NCBI GenBank assembly: GCA_047601745.1
Contig: JASGIS010000001.1
Span: 4,030,001-4,094,000 of the forward strand
DNA length: 64,000 nt
Source of the DNA: JAKPAM01 sp047601745
Lineage (GTDB): Bacteria > Pseudomonadota > Gammaproteobacteria > Burkholderiales > Burkholderiaceae_E
Reading direction: 5' to 3'
Positions 8,615-15,923 of the stretch are shown one piece after another (positions within the stretch are counted from its first letter, which is position 1; every line of letters begins with the position of its first letter). The notes below the pieces were generated by a model. The model had not been told where the DNA came from, searched no databases, and saw only the letters and a list, made by a program, of their open reading frames with translations. The position numbers were made by a program, and so were the translations under genes.

Positions 8615-9598
8615 CTAAGAATGCGTACTCTGCCCATTCCGCATCGAATAAACCAATGCCGCCCCGCCAACAATCGCCCCCTGCAGCGTCAACCGTCCCG
8701 CTTCCCCCAGCCCAAAACTCGTCAGTAGGTTGAACAGAAACATCAGCATGAACGCCGCGACGGCCGGCCCCAGCATGCCGCCCTTGCCGTTGCCGAAGTT
8801 CACGCCGCCCAGGATCGTCGCGGCCAGCGCGTTCAGCGCGATCTCGTCGCCGATCGACAGGCTGCCCACACCGACGAAGCTCAGCAGCACGCAGGCCGCC
8901 AGCGCCGCGGTCAGGCCCGAGATGACGTGCGCGATCAGCACCACTCGCAGAAAAGGAAGCCCCGAGATCTCGGCGGCCTCGGGATTCGCGCCCGAGGCAT
9001 CCATCACGCGGCCAAACACCGTGAAGCGCAGGAACACGCCGGGAATCAGCAGCGCGAGCCAGACGAACGTGATGACCGGCATCATCCCCACGCGCAGCCT
9101 GCCCAGGTCCGCGAGCATCGGCGGCACGTCGCCCTGCGCGCGGATCTGGCTCAGCGCGATGACGATCCCGGTCAGGATCGTCCCCATCGCGATCGTGACG
9201 ATGACGGCCGACGCGCGGATCCGCGTGATGATCAGGCCGTTCGCGAGGCCCACCAGGCATCCGAGCGCGACGGCGAGTGCCAGCATCACCGGTAGCGGCG
9301 CGGTGACGACACCGCTGGTCAGCAGGTACGAGACCGCGACCATGATGCCGCCGGACGAGAAATCGACCGAACGGCATCGGACGACCAGCGACTGGCCGAT
9401 CGTGACCAGGCCCAGCGGCGCGGCCTGGCGCAGGATCAGCATCAGCAGCAGCGGCGACATCAGGTTGGGCCGCGTGATCGCCGCGAAGCCGAGCAGCAGT
9501 ACGATCCCTAGGTAGGCCGGCGGTTGCGACAGCAGCGATTTGATCGCACCCATCAGCCGCGAAGGCGAGGCCGGGCGATTCAAGGCGGTATCAGACAT
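8615..9598 (-). CDS. Sugar-type ABC transporter permease
   Basis: This 327-residue inner-membrane permease is of the RbsC/XylH class (BPD_transp_2 fold), with about eight to ten hydrophobic segments. The family signatures GQSLVVRCRSVDFSSGGIM (resembling GGIDLSVGS) and NALAATILGGVNFGNGKGG are present. The GIDLSVG motif is altered to SVDFSSG, which is tolerated in diverged members. It follows immediately after the other permease (stop and start adjoin at 9598/9599), so the two probably form a heterodimeric channel served by the downstream-numbered ATPase and binding protein. The substrate is likely a sugar or related small metabolite but cannot be named. Confidence 0.85.
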   Translation of the reverse strand: MSDTALNRPASPSRLMGAIKSLLSQPPAYLGIVLLLGFAAITRPNLMSPLLLMLILRQAAPLGLVTIGQSLVVRCRSVDFSSGGIMVAVSYLLTSGVVTAPLPVMLALAVALGCLVGLANGLIITRIRASAVIVTIAMGTILTGIVIALSQIRAQGDVPPMLADLGRLRVGMMPVITFVWLALLIPGVFLRFTVFGRVMDASGANPEAAEISGLPFLRVVLIAHVISGLTAALAACVLLSFVGVGSLSIGDEIALNALAATILGGVNFGNGKGGMLGPAVAAFMLMFLFNLLTSFGLGEAGRLTLQGAIVGGAALVYSMRNGQSTHS

Positions 9599-10516
9599 TC
9601 AAAGACCCACGATCCGACGGCGTTGGAAGCTGATCGCGACGAGCAGCAGGACGCCGGTGACGACGCTTCGGAGGAACGGCGAGACGCCGATCAGGTTCAG
9701 GCCGTTGGCGATCAGGCCGAGGCTGACCACGCCGGTCAGCACGCCGAACGCGCTGCCGATGCCGCCGGTCAGTAGAACGCCGCCGATCGCCACGGCCGCC
9801 AGCGAGTTCATGATGAACTCCACGCCCAGCGTGGGATCGCCCATCGATACGCGGCCCGCGAGGAAGATGCCCGCGCTGGCGGCGAAAAGGCTGCTCAGCA
9901 CATAGGCGCCCAGCAATACGCGATGCGTGTCGACGCCGTTCAGGTAAGCGCTGCGCGGTACCGCACCGGCGGCGTACAGGTGCAGGCCGAATCGGGTCCG
10001 ACGCAGCACGAACGCGACGATCGCCAACCCGATCACGCTCCACGCGAGCGCATAAGGGATGCCGTGCAGGCGTCCCGTCGCCGCGCGGACGATCGGCGCC
10101 GGAATCTCGCCGCCGGGGATGTGCAGGACGATGAAGGCGATTCCCTGCACGAAGGTTCCGACGCTCAGCGTCATGATCAGCGGATGGACGTTGGCGAAGG
10201 CGATGCCGGCGCCGTTGATCAATCCGACCAGGACGGCGGCCGCCAGTGCGAGGGCGATGCCGACGAGCGGATCGGCCTGCGTCGCGACGATCGAACTGGC
10301 CAGGCTCATCACCGATCCGACCGACAGGTCGACGCCGAGCGAGATGACGGTGAACATCTGGCCCAGCGAGACGAGCAGCAGCGCCGTCAACTGGTTCGCG
10401 AAGTTCGCGGCGTTCTCGGCCTGCCGGAAAGTCGGCGAGCCGATGACGAGCGCGGCAGCGAGGATGATCGGTAAGCCCAGTGTGTACGGGGTAACCCCGG
10501 AGCGGCCGAGTTTCAT
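9599..10516 (-). CDS. Sugar-type ABC transporter permease
   Basis: This 305-residue permease paralog carries the classical signature VISLGVDLSVGSVMSLAS and the later SLAAVAIGGVLLTGGIGS, typical of ribose- or autoinducer-2-type importers. The ATG at 10516 overlaps the ATPase stop by 4 bp (ATGA), indicating translational coupling; a longer frame upstream is only read-through of the ATPase gene in another frame. Together with the permease at 8615 it forms the membrane channel of the importer. The N-terminus MKLGRSGVTPYTLGLPIILA enters the first membrane helix directly. Confidence 0.87.
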   Translation of the reverse strand: MKLGRSGVTPYTLGLPIILAAALVIGSPTFRQAENAANFANQLTALLLVSLGQMFTVISLGVDLSVGSVMSLASSIVATQADPLVGIALALAAAVLVGLINGAGIAFANVHPLIMTLSVGTFVQGIAFIVLHIPGGEIPAPIVRAATGRLHGIPYALAWSVIGLAIVAFVLRRTRFGLHLYAAGAVPRSAYLNGVDTHRVLLGAYVLSSLFAASAGIFLAGRVSMGDPTLGVEFIMNSLAAVAIGGVLLTGGIGSAFGVLTGVVSLGLIANGLNLIGVSPFLRSVVTGVLLLVAISFQRRRIVGL

Positions 10517-12072
10517 GCCGGTGTCTGTTCCGTCGAGGCGGACGCCGGGACGGCGTCCTTCAATGCCAGGCCGAGCAGGCCTTCTTCGGAGGCGTCGATC
10601 GCCGGCACGTCGCCGACGATCGCGCCGTTGCGCACGACCATGATCCGGTCGCACAGGCCGATCAGTTCGAGCAGGTCGCCCGAGACGACGAGCACGGCGC
10701 CGCCGTCCTCGGTGAACTGGCGCAGCAGCGAATAGATCTCGGACTTCGCGCCGACGTCGACGCCGCGAGTCGGCTGTTCGACGAGAAGGATGTTGACGCC
10801 CGCGGCCAGCCAGCGCCCGAGCATCACCTTCTGCTGGTTGCCGCCCGACAGCGATCCGACGATGTCGCCGACCTCGCCGCGCAGCCGCATTCGCTGCGTG
10901 ATGTCCTGCACGAGCTTAGTGTCGCGCGGCGCGCGGCGCCACAGGCCCGAGCCGCGAAGCGGGCCGAGCCAGACGTTGTCCTGGACCGACAGATCCAGGT
11001 ACAGGCCCTCGGACTTGCGGTCTTCGGGGATGAGCGCGATGCCGTCCCGCACCATCTTCATCGGGCCATCGCGCGGGTCGACTTCGATGTGCCGGCCGCC
11101 GGGATCGGTCACCTTGATGTCGGCGAGGGTCGGCGCGATGACGCCGGCCAGCGAGCGGATGATCTCCCGTTGGCCGTGTCCTTCCAGTCCGGCGATGCCG
11201 ACGATCTCGCCCTGCATCAGGCGAAAGGCGATGTCGGGCAAGGCCGGCGTCGACCGGAGCCGCACGACGTCCATCGCGATGGTCTGCGTCGATAGCGTCC
11301 GGCGCGGCGGAAACAGCGCCTTGAGGTCGCGGCCGACCATCAGCTTGACCAACTGGTCTTCGGTCAGTTCCGCGGCCGCTCGCGTCGCGACCCATGCGCC
11401 GTCCTTGAGGACGGTCACGGTGTCGCAGAACCGGAAGATCTCCTCGAGCCGGTGGCTGATGTAGAACACCAGCGCGCCGTCGGCCTTGAGCGTCAGCAGC
11501 AGTCGTTCCAGCGTGTCGACCTCGGCGCGATTGAGCGGCGCTGTCGGTTCATCGAAGATGAAAACGCGCGCCGAGGTCATCAGCCCCTTGGCGATTTCGA
11601 GCAGTTGCCGTTCGGCGATCGACAGCGTCTCGCACAACTGGTCGGGATCCAGCCGGATGCCGGCCCGCTGCACCACCTGCTGCGCACGCGATCGCAGCGT
11701 GTGCCGATCGATCAGGCCGAACCGGCGCGGCTCGCGGCCCAGGCACAGGTTCTCGGCCACCGTCAGGTTCGGCAGCACCGTCAGTTCCTGGAAGACGGTG
11801 GACACGCCGGCCGCCCGGGCCTGGGCGGGCGTCGCCAGGTGGACTTCGGCGCCGTCGATCAGGATCGATCCTTCGTCCGCCTGATGGACGCCGGCCAGCA
11901 GCTTCATCAGCGTCGACTTGCCCGCGCCGTTCTCGCCGGTGACGGCGTGGATCGAGCCGGCGTGGCCGTCGACGGAGACGTTCGACAGGGCTTGCGTCTT
12001 GCCGAAGGCCTTTGATACGCCGCGTACCGAAACCCGGATCGACGGCGTCGCTGCACGTGCGGGCGATGTCAT
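10513..12072 (-). CDS. Sugar-type ABC transporter ATP-binding protein (two fused domains)
   Basis: This 519-residue double ATPase is of the RbsA/MglA type. Domain 1 has Walker A GENGAGKS (residues 46-53), a signature region LSIAERQLLEIAKGL and Walker B VFIFDEPTAPL. Domain 2 begins after about residue 265, has the usual degenerate Walker A for this family (GLEGHGQRE) and a strong LSGGNQQKVMLGRWL signature. Its Walker B reads ILLVEQPTRG, so the catalytic Asp-Glu pair is replaced by Glu-Gln, and domain 2 is probably non-hydrolytic. It is coupled to the permease by a 4-bp overlap and lies 10 bp after the binding-protein gene. Confidence 0.9.
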   Translation of the reverse strand: MTSPARAATPSIRVSVRGVSKAFGKTQALSNVSVDGHAGSIHAVTGENGAGKSTLMKLLAGVHQADEGSILIDGAEVHLATPAQARAAGVSTVFQELTVLPNLTVAENLCLGREPRRFGLIDRHTLRSRAQQVVQRAGIRLDPDQLCETLSIAERQLLEIAKGLMTSARVFIFDEPTAPLNRAEVDTLERLLLTLKADGALVFYISHRLEEIFRFCDTVTVLKDGAWVATRAAAELTEDQLVKLMVGRDLKALFPPRRTLSTQTIAMDVVRLRSTPALPDIAFRLMQGEIVGIAGLEGHGQREIIRSLAGVIAPTLADIKVTDPGGRHIEVDPRDGPMKMVRDGIALIPEDRKSEGLYLDLSVQDNVWLGPLRGSGLWRRAPRDTKLVQDITQRMRLRGEVGDIVGSLSGGNQQKVMLGRWLAAGVNILLVEQPTRGVDVGAKSEIYSLLRQFTEDGGAVLVVSGDLLELIGLCDRIMVVRNGAIVGDVPAIDASEEGLLGLALKDAVPASASTEQTPA

Positions 12073-12082
12073 GGCTTGCGCG

Positions 12083-13147
12083 TCACTTGGCGAACATCTT
12101 GCGCAGCGTCTCTTCCGGGAGGCTGGACGGGATCCAGTACGCGTCGTTCAGGTCCGGACGGTAGTACTTGTCGAGGGTTTCCTGCGTGATCGGGGCCGGC
12201 GAAGAGAAGTACTTGCGGTACATCGGCTTGCCTTCGAGCAAGGCGACCGAGGCCCGGATCCAGGCGGCACCCATCGCCGGCGGGAACAGCGGTGCGACCG
12301 CCTTCACGCCGGTCTGCTTCCAGATACGCAGGAAGCCGTTGTTGCCCTCGCCGGTTACCGGCACCAGCGGTTTGCCGGTCTCCTTGAAGACGTCGATGCA
12401 CGCGCGGGTCATCTCGGCGCCGGCGAACCAGATGCCGTCGACCGGCTGGCCCGACAACACGAGGTTCTCGCACAACTGCTTGCTCTTGGCATAGTTGTAA
12501 TCGCCGTAGACCTCGGACGTCACCTTCAGGCCGCAGGCGTCGGCCTCCTTGCGAAAGCCTTCGTAGCGCAGTTTCTCTTCATCGGAGCCGGCGGGGCCGC
12601 GGAACGCCCAGACCTTGCCCTTACCGTTCAGCGCCTTGCACAGGAACTCGCCGCCGGGTTTGCCGAGGCCGCGCCCGGCGCCGCCGATCTGGATCGTCGA
12701 CAAGGTATCGCCGGCGAACGCACCGAAGGTGATGACCGGGATGCCGCGTTCGCGCGCCTTCTCGATCATCGGCTTGGCCACGGCTTCGGAGATCGGGATG
12801 ATGATCAGCAGATCGACTTTCTTCGCGATCAGGTCCTCGATGTCCGAGACCTGCTTGGCCGGCTTGCCGTCCGCTTCAGCGAAGAGAAACTCGCCGATGT
12901 TCGGGTTGCGCGCGGCTTCGGTCCGCATCTCCTGGACCGTCTGGACGATCCAGGAGTTGGTGACCCGCGAGAACGACACGCCGATCCGCCAGGGCGCGGC
13001 TTTCTTGAACTCGTTGGCCTTGGTCATCTCGGTGGTGGTCGGGCTCAGAAGCCCGTCGGGCAGCAGCTCGACGTCCGCGGCGAGCGCGGTCGAGGAGGCG
13101 GTCAACAGGCTCGCGGCAAGCAGAGCGGCTTTCCAGATGCGGGACAA
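12083..13147 (-). CDS. Periplasmic substrate-binding protein of sugar-type ABC transporter
   Basis: The 354-residue protein has a clean Sec signal (residues 1-23, cleavage near ALAAD) and a periplasmic-binding-protein type 1 fold. It shows GVSFSRVTNSWIVQTVQEM in the first lobe, DLIAKKVDLLIIIPIS (the XxxAxxVDxxIIxP pattern) and GIPVITFGAFAG at the hinge region. It captures a sugar-like ligand for the adjacent permeases and ATPase. It is the first transporter gene after the hydrolase at 13193, 45 bp away, so the five genes read as one leftward unit. Ligand specificity is not deducible. Confidence 0.87.
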   Translation of the reverse strand: MSRIWKAALLAASLLTASSTALAADVELLPDGLLSPTTTEMTKANEFKKAAPWRIGVSFSRVTNSWIVQTVQEMRTEAARNPNIGEFLFAEADGKPAKQVSDIEDLIAKKVDLLIIIPISEAVAKPMIEKARERGIPVITFGAFAGDTLSTIQIGGAGRGLGKPGGEFLCKALNGKGKVWAFRGPAGSDEEKLRYEGFRKEADACGLKVTSEVYGDYNYAKSKQLCENLVLSGQPVDGIWFAGAEMTRACIDVFKETGKPLVPVTGEGNNGFLRIWKQTGVKAVAPLFPPAMGAAWIRASVALLEGKPMYRKYFSSPAPITQETLDKYYRPDLNDAYWIPSSLPEETLRKMFAK

Positions 13148-13192
13148 GGGGAGACTCCGGGTAATGGGGTAAGGGCGAAGGCGGGTATCGAT

Positions 13193-14065
13193 TCAGCAGA
13201 CGGGCCGCTCGGTCACGCGGTCGAACCAGGCGATCAGGTTCGTGAACACCTCGTGCCGGTTCAGCTCGTTCAGCGGTTCGTGACGGGCACCGCCGTAGAC
13301 GTGCGTCGACACATCGGTGAAGCCGAACGCGCGATAGCGGGCGGCCAGCGGCTCGAACCACGCTAGAAAGCGGTTGACCGGATCCCGATCGCCGGTGATC
13401 AGCACGATCGGCAGGTCCCTGCGGATGCCGCGGTACGAGTCGGCGTCGGCGGTCCGTTCGGCGTCGGCGTACATCGACGCTTGCGAGGCGGGTGTCAGCC
13501 CGAAGCCGCAAAGCGGATCGGCCAGATAGGCGTCGACGACGCGATCGTCACGGCTCAACCAGTCGGCGTCGGTCCGCGGATTCTCGAGGCCGGCCAGGAA
13601 GTCCATCGCCAGCGCGCCGGACTTGCCGGGGTTGCGCAGGTCGACCGCGGCGGTGCCGCACAGCGCCAGCGCATCGATCAGGTCCGAGTGATCGAGCAGG
13701 TAGTACTGCGCGGCGAACGAACCCATGCTGTGGCCGAAAAGTAGCACCGATTGCCCCGGATGCCGGCGCCGAATCTCCCGGCTGACGATCGCCATGTCGT
13801 CGACGACCGCTGAAAAGCCGCGAGGGCCGAAGTCGCCGAGCTGGCCGGCGTCGCGCGCGGACGGCCCGTGCCCGCGATGGTCGGGGACGTAGACCCCGTA
13901 TCCGGCACCGGCCAGCGCTTCGGCGAACGGACGGTAGCGCCCGCCGTGCTCGCCGCGACCGTGCGCGATCTGGATGAAGGCTTTCGGCGGGCGATCGGGC
14001 ATCCACGAGGTTCCGTGAATCGTGTGCCCGTCCGGGGTAGGGATCGTGAAAGGGGTCTCCGACAT
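13193..14065 (-). CDS. Alpha/beta hydrolase (monoacylglycerol lipase / lysophospholipase-like)
   Basis: The 290-residue cytoplasmic serine hydrolase is of the Hydrolase_4 (S33-like) group. The oxyanion region is IQIAHGRGEHGGRY, the nucleophile elbow GHSMG places Ser113, and acid and base are suggested by ITGDRDPVN (about residue 231) and GGARHEPLNE (about residue 263). The PDHRGHGPS motif is typical of monoacylglycerol lipases. It is the promoter-proximal gene of the sugar-transporter unit, hinting that it might deacylate the imported compound. An A+T-rich region with a perfect inverted repeat lies 193-231 bp upstream. Confidence 0.85.
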   Translation of the reverse strand: MSETPFTIPTPDGHTIHGTSWMPDRPPKAFIQIAHGRGEHGGRYRPFAEALAGAGYGVYVPDHRGHGPSARDAGQLGDFGPRGFSAVVDDMAIVSREIRRRHPGQSVLLFGHSMGSFAAQYYLLDHSDLIDALALCGTAAVDLRNPGKSGALAMDFLAGLENPRTDADWLSRDDRVVDAYLADPLCGFGLTPASQASMYADAERTADADSYRGIRRDLPIVLITGDRDPVNRFLAWFEPLAARYRAFGFTDVSTHVYGGARHEPLNELNRHEVFTNLIAWFDRVTERPVC

Positions 14066-14530
14066 GGTCCTCGTGATCTCTGTTCTTTCTTGATCGCGAC
14101 GTCGTCTTCGCGCCGGCGCCGCGGTCCTCGCGGTCCCGGCGGTGGCCCACGCGCCGCATCGTGGGATGCGTGGGGGCGACGGCTGGCGAAATCTGACAAT
14201 CGCGCGAGGCCGTATTCTAAGCGAAGCAAAACGAAAGGAAACGTTTTTTTGTAAGGTCTATTTTTTTCGTTTTGGTTCATTAGACGAAAAAAATAGCCAT
14301 GCCGTCGGCGCCCGGAGTGGGCGTCAAAGGGGTGATCGAAGTCATGTGCCTCAGGGCAGGGGGGCGGAGCGCCCCGGCGTGGCGAGCCGTGACGCTTCGG
14401 GATCGCCGCTCTTGGCGGCGCCGCAACTCGGTGAATGGGCATTCATCGGCTGGCGCGTACGAGCATCGAGCTATGACGCTTTGATACAGTGAGCGCATCT
14501 CACCAAGAATCCGAGAACTCATCGCGGAAC
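14066..14530. other. Long intergenic region upstream of the transporter operon
   Basis: Within these 465 bp the right three quarters contain runs of A and T, several GTTTC/GAAAC-like elements and the 13-bp inverted repeat at 14258. On the minus strand TAGAAT (near 14215) preceded by TTTCCT 16 bp upstream could be a weak sigma-70 promoter for the leftward operon. No protein-coding frame is credible. Confidence 0.45.
14258..14296. promoter_or_regulatory. Perfect 13-bp inverted repeat, candidate operator
   Basis: Arms CTATTTTTTTCGT (14258-14270) and ACGAAAAAAATAG (14284-14296) are exact reverse complements separated by 13 bp. It lies upstream of the hydrolase and sugar-transporter operon and beside further AAACGAAA elements. 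A regulator dimer site is more likely than a terminator, because the hairpin would be A-T paired and no gene ends nearby. Confidence 0.5.
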
Positions 14531-14797
14531 ATGAAAGCCTCTGCTCGTTACGCGAAGATCGTCGAATGGTCGGAGGAGGACCCGTGTTACGTGGGGAGTT
14601 CGCCAGGGCTGCTATACGGTGGTTGCCATGGCGGTGACGAGACTGCCGTCTTCGAGGAACTGGTGCAGATCGTGGAGGAGACGATTTCTCTCTACGAAGC
14701 GGAAAGTCGGCTACTGCCTCCTCGGGAAGCGTTAATTTTCAGCGTTCATGCGAGCCTACTCTTTGAGCCGCGCACCGTGGGCCCGCACATTGGGTGA
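14531..14797 (+). CDS. HicB-like antitoxin-family protein, decayed C-terminus
   Basis: The 88-residue product begins MKASARYAKIVEWSEEDP and contains YVGSSPGLLYGGCHGGDE, VFEELVQIVEE, the HicB-like fold of type II toxin-antitoxin and related proteins. After about residue 66 it departs from the family. Complete HicB-like proteins continue with a GKR.F.G.F segment leading into a ribbon-helix-helix DNA-binding domain. Here that segment (GKR, stop, FSAFM) can be read only in another frame and is interrupted by TAA. This suggests a frameshifted remnant. No hicA toxin gene adjoins it. It lies at the left edge of the cassette island, on the strand opposite the other cassettes. Confidence 0.6.
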   Translation: MKASARYAKIVEWSEEDPCYVGSSPGLLYGGCHGGDETAVFEELVQIVEETISLYEAESRLLPPREALIFSVHASLLFEPRTVGPHIG

Positions 14798-14847
14798 TGT
14801 GAAAGTCGGAAGTTAAAAGCTCACAACTTCTCGATTAGGCCTTACCG

Positions 14848-14939
14848 GTCTAGCTGCGTGGGAAGAACACATGCCACAGAATGAATAGGGATGCCTAGGA
14901 AAATGTCGCTATGTGTCCGTTTCGAACGACCTGTTAGAC
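14848..14939 (-). other. attC-like integron recombination site (divergent)
   Basis: On the minus strand GTCTAAC (14939-14933) matches the R'' consensus RYYYAAC exactly. At the other end GCTAGAC (14854-14848) is one base from GTTRRRY. Internal ACACAT and ATGTGT segments can pair as a hairpin. The stop codon of the CDS at 14934 is the TAA inside R'', the usual cassette arrangement. The central sequence is unlike the classical 60-bp sites, so this is scored lower. Confidence 0.6.
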
Positions 14940-15485
14940 CGCATTTCGCCCACGCGAGCGGGAATTTTTAATGTAGGCTTCGATCAATCCATTAAGATCG
15001 ACCCCAACTCCGTGGAAATTGGGCTTCAAGGTCGCAAATTCGTTCAGCGAAGCAAGAAACTTCAAAAACACTCCATCCTCTGGCGCGTTCGCGATCTCCT
15101 GCATCAGCTTCTTTGCCGCCTTAAAGGGATGTTCTTCGGTATTGAATGTGAAGAACACCGCACTTTTGATCCCCTTCTTCGTGTCGATAGGCGCCCGCGA
15201 CACGATCAGCCCAGGCATGAGGTCACGAATCCGTGCCGCATAGAACTCTTGAATGGGTGAATGCGGACTGTCTTGCAATTCCTTCACCATGGCGTCTTCG
15301 TATCCAGGAATCGGTAGAAGAACGGCGACCCTTTCGTCAGTTGACAGACCGAGTTCACGCGCACGTTTTATGAACACGTCGTGCAAGTCGCGCTGCCTGT
15401 TCGACATGTAGGGCTCGGAAATGAAGTAGACGTATACCTTTGCTCGATTTGCTTCGAAGCCAAGGTACGTCTGAGAAAAGTACAT
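14934..15485 (-). CDS. Hypothetical protein of an integron cassette
   Basis: The 183-residue protein is not recognised. It begins MYFSQTYLGFEANRAKVYVYFISEPY, is mixed alpha/beta by eye, lacks signal or membrane segments, and has a Lys-rich C-terminal half (APIDTKKGIKSAVFFTFNTEE). AAGGAG lies seven bases before the ATG, a strong ribosome site. Its stop lies inside the R'' box of the attC-like site to its left, and another attC-like site lies upstream, so it is a one-gene cassette. Base composition is markedly lower in G+C than the flanking operons, indicating transfer. Confidence 0.65.
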   Translation of the reverse strand: MYFSQTYLGFEANRAKVYVYFISEPYMSNRQRDLHDVFIKRARELGLSTDERVAVLLPIPGYEDAMVKELQDSPHSPIQEFYAARIRDLMPGLIVSRAPIDTKKGIKSAVFFTFNTEEHPFKAAKKLMQEIANAPEDGVFLKFLASLNEFATLKPNFHGVGVDLNGLIEAYIKNSRSRGRNAV

Positions 15486-15504
15486 TGCGAAGCTCCTTAA
15501 AATT

Positions 15505-15575
15505 GTTATGCATTTGAATTTGAATTAAACTGCACCGCGAGGCGGCGCAGGCTTGAACGGGTTATTAGCCAACAC
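15505..15575 (-). other. Degenerate attC-like site
   Basis: On the minus strand the core reads like a classical attC: GGCTAATAAC, then GTTCAAGCC, a pairing stem GCGCCGC/GCGGTGC, then TTTAATTC. The R' end, expected to be GTTRRRY, is replaced by ATGCATAAC. The site separates the truncated 89-residue gene from the 183-residue gene. It is probably a decayed recombination site. Confidence 0.5.
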
Positions 15576-15577
15576 CG

Positions 15578-15847
15578 TCACTCGCTCCCGGCTTTGAGAA
15601 GCCGGTGATGTAATGACCCAGTGAAAACCTGCTCTCCAGTTGCGTCGAATATGCAAGCCGCAGAATCCCGAATCAGATCTGTAATGTGAGTGAGCAGATA
15701 GTCACTTGAGGAAACGCCGACTGTGTCCGCCAACACGAGCGAGAGAGGTGAGTTGGACTCGACATGCTTCTTCAGCTTGTCATAGTTGTTACGAATATCT
15801 TTGGAGAAGGGACAGCCGATAAATACTTGATGTGGTAACGCCACCAC
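15578..15847 (-). CDS. Truncated nucleotide-binding-fold protein (TIR-like or deoxyribosyltransferase-like)
   Basis: This 89-residue protein begins MVALPHQVFIGCPFSKDIRN. It has a Rossmann-like pattern: strand VFIGCPF, strand LVLADTVG, and SAACIFDATG. Larger predicted nucleotide-binding proteins of defence loci have a similar beginning and then continue after the last motif with GxNPNV and a second half. Here the frame ends in an unrelated 15-residue tail beside an attC-like site, so the protein looks like an N-terminal fragment. GTG start; AGGGGG lies just upstream. The family assignment is tentative, from memory of motifs only. Confidence 0.45.
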   Translation of the reverse strand: MVALPHQVFIGCPFSKDIRNNYDKLKKHVESNSPLSLVLADTVGVSSSDYLLTHITDLIRDSAACIFDATGEQVFTGSLHHRLLKAGSE

Positions 15848-15863
15848 GACACCCCCTAGAGTG

Positions 15864-15923
15864 ATCTAACGCCTAAGTTAAGCCTCGCTGCGAAGCGGTG
15901 TCGGCTTGAACGAATAGTTAGCT
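15864..15923 (-). other. Canonical attC integron recombination site
   Basis: This 60-bp site reads on the minus strand AGCTAAC (R''), GTTCAAGCCGAC (L''), a GC stem-loop with CGCTTCGCAGCG, GGCTTAA (L') and GCGTTAGAT (R'). R' matches GTTRRRY exactly and R'' has one mismatch. Orientation is given by the extra base in L'' relative to L'. The stop codon of the ATPase at 15918 is the TAA within R''. Confidence 0.88.
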
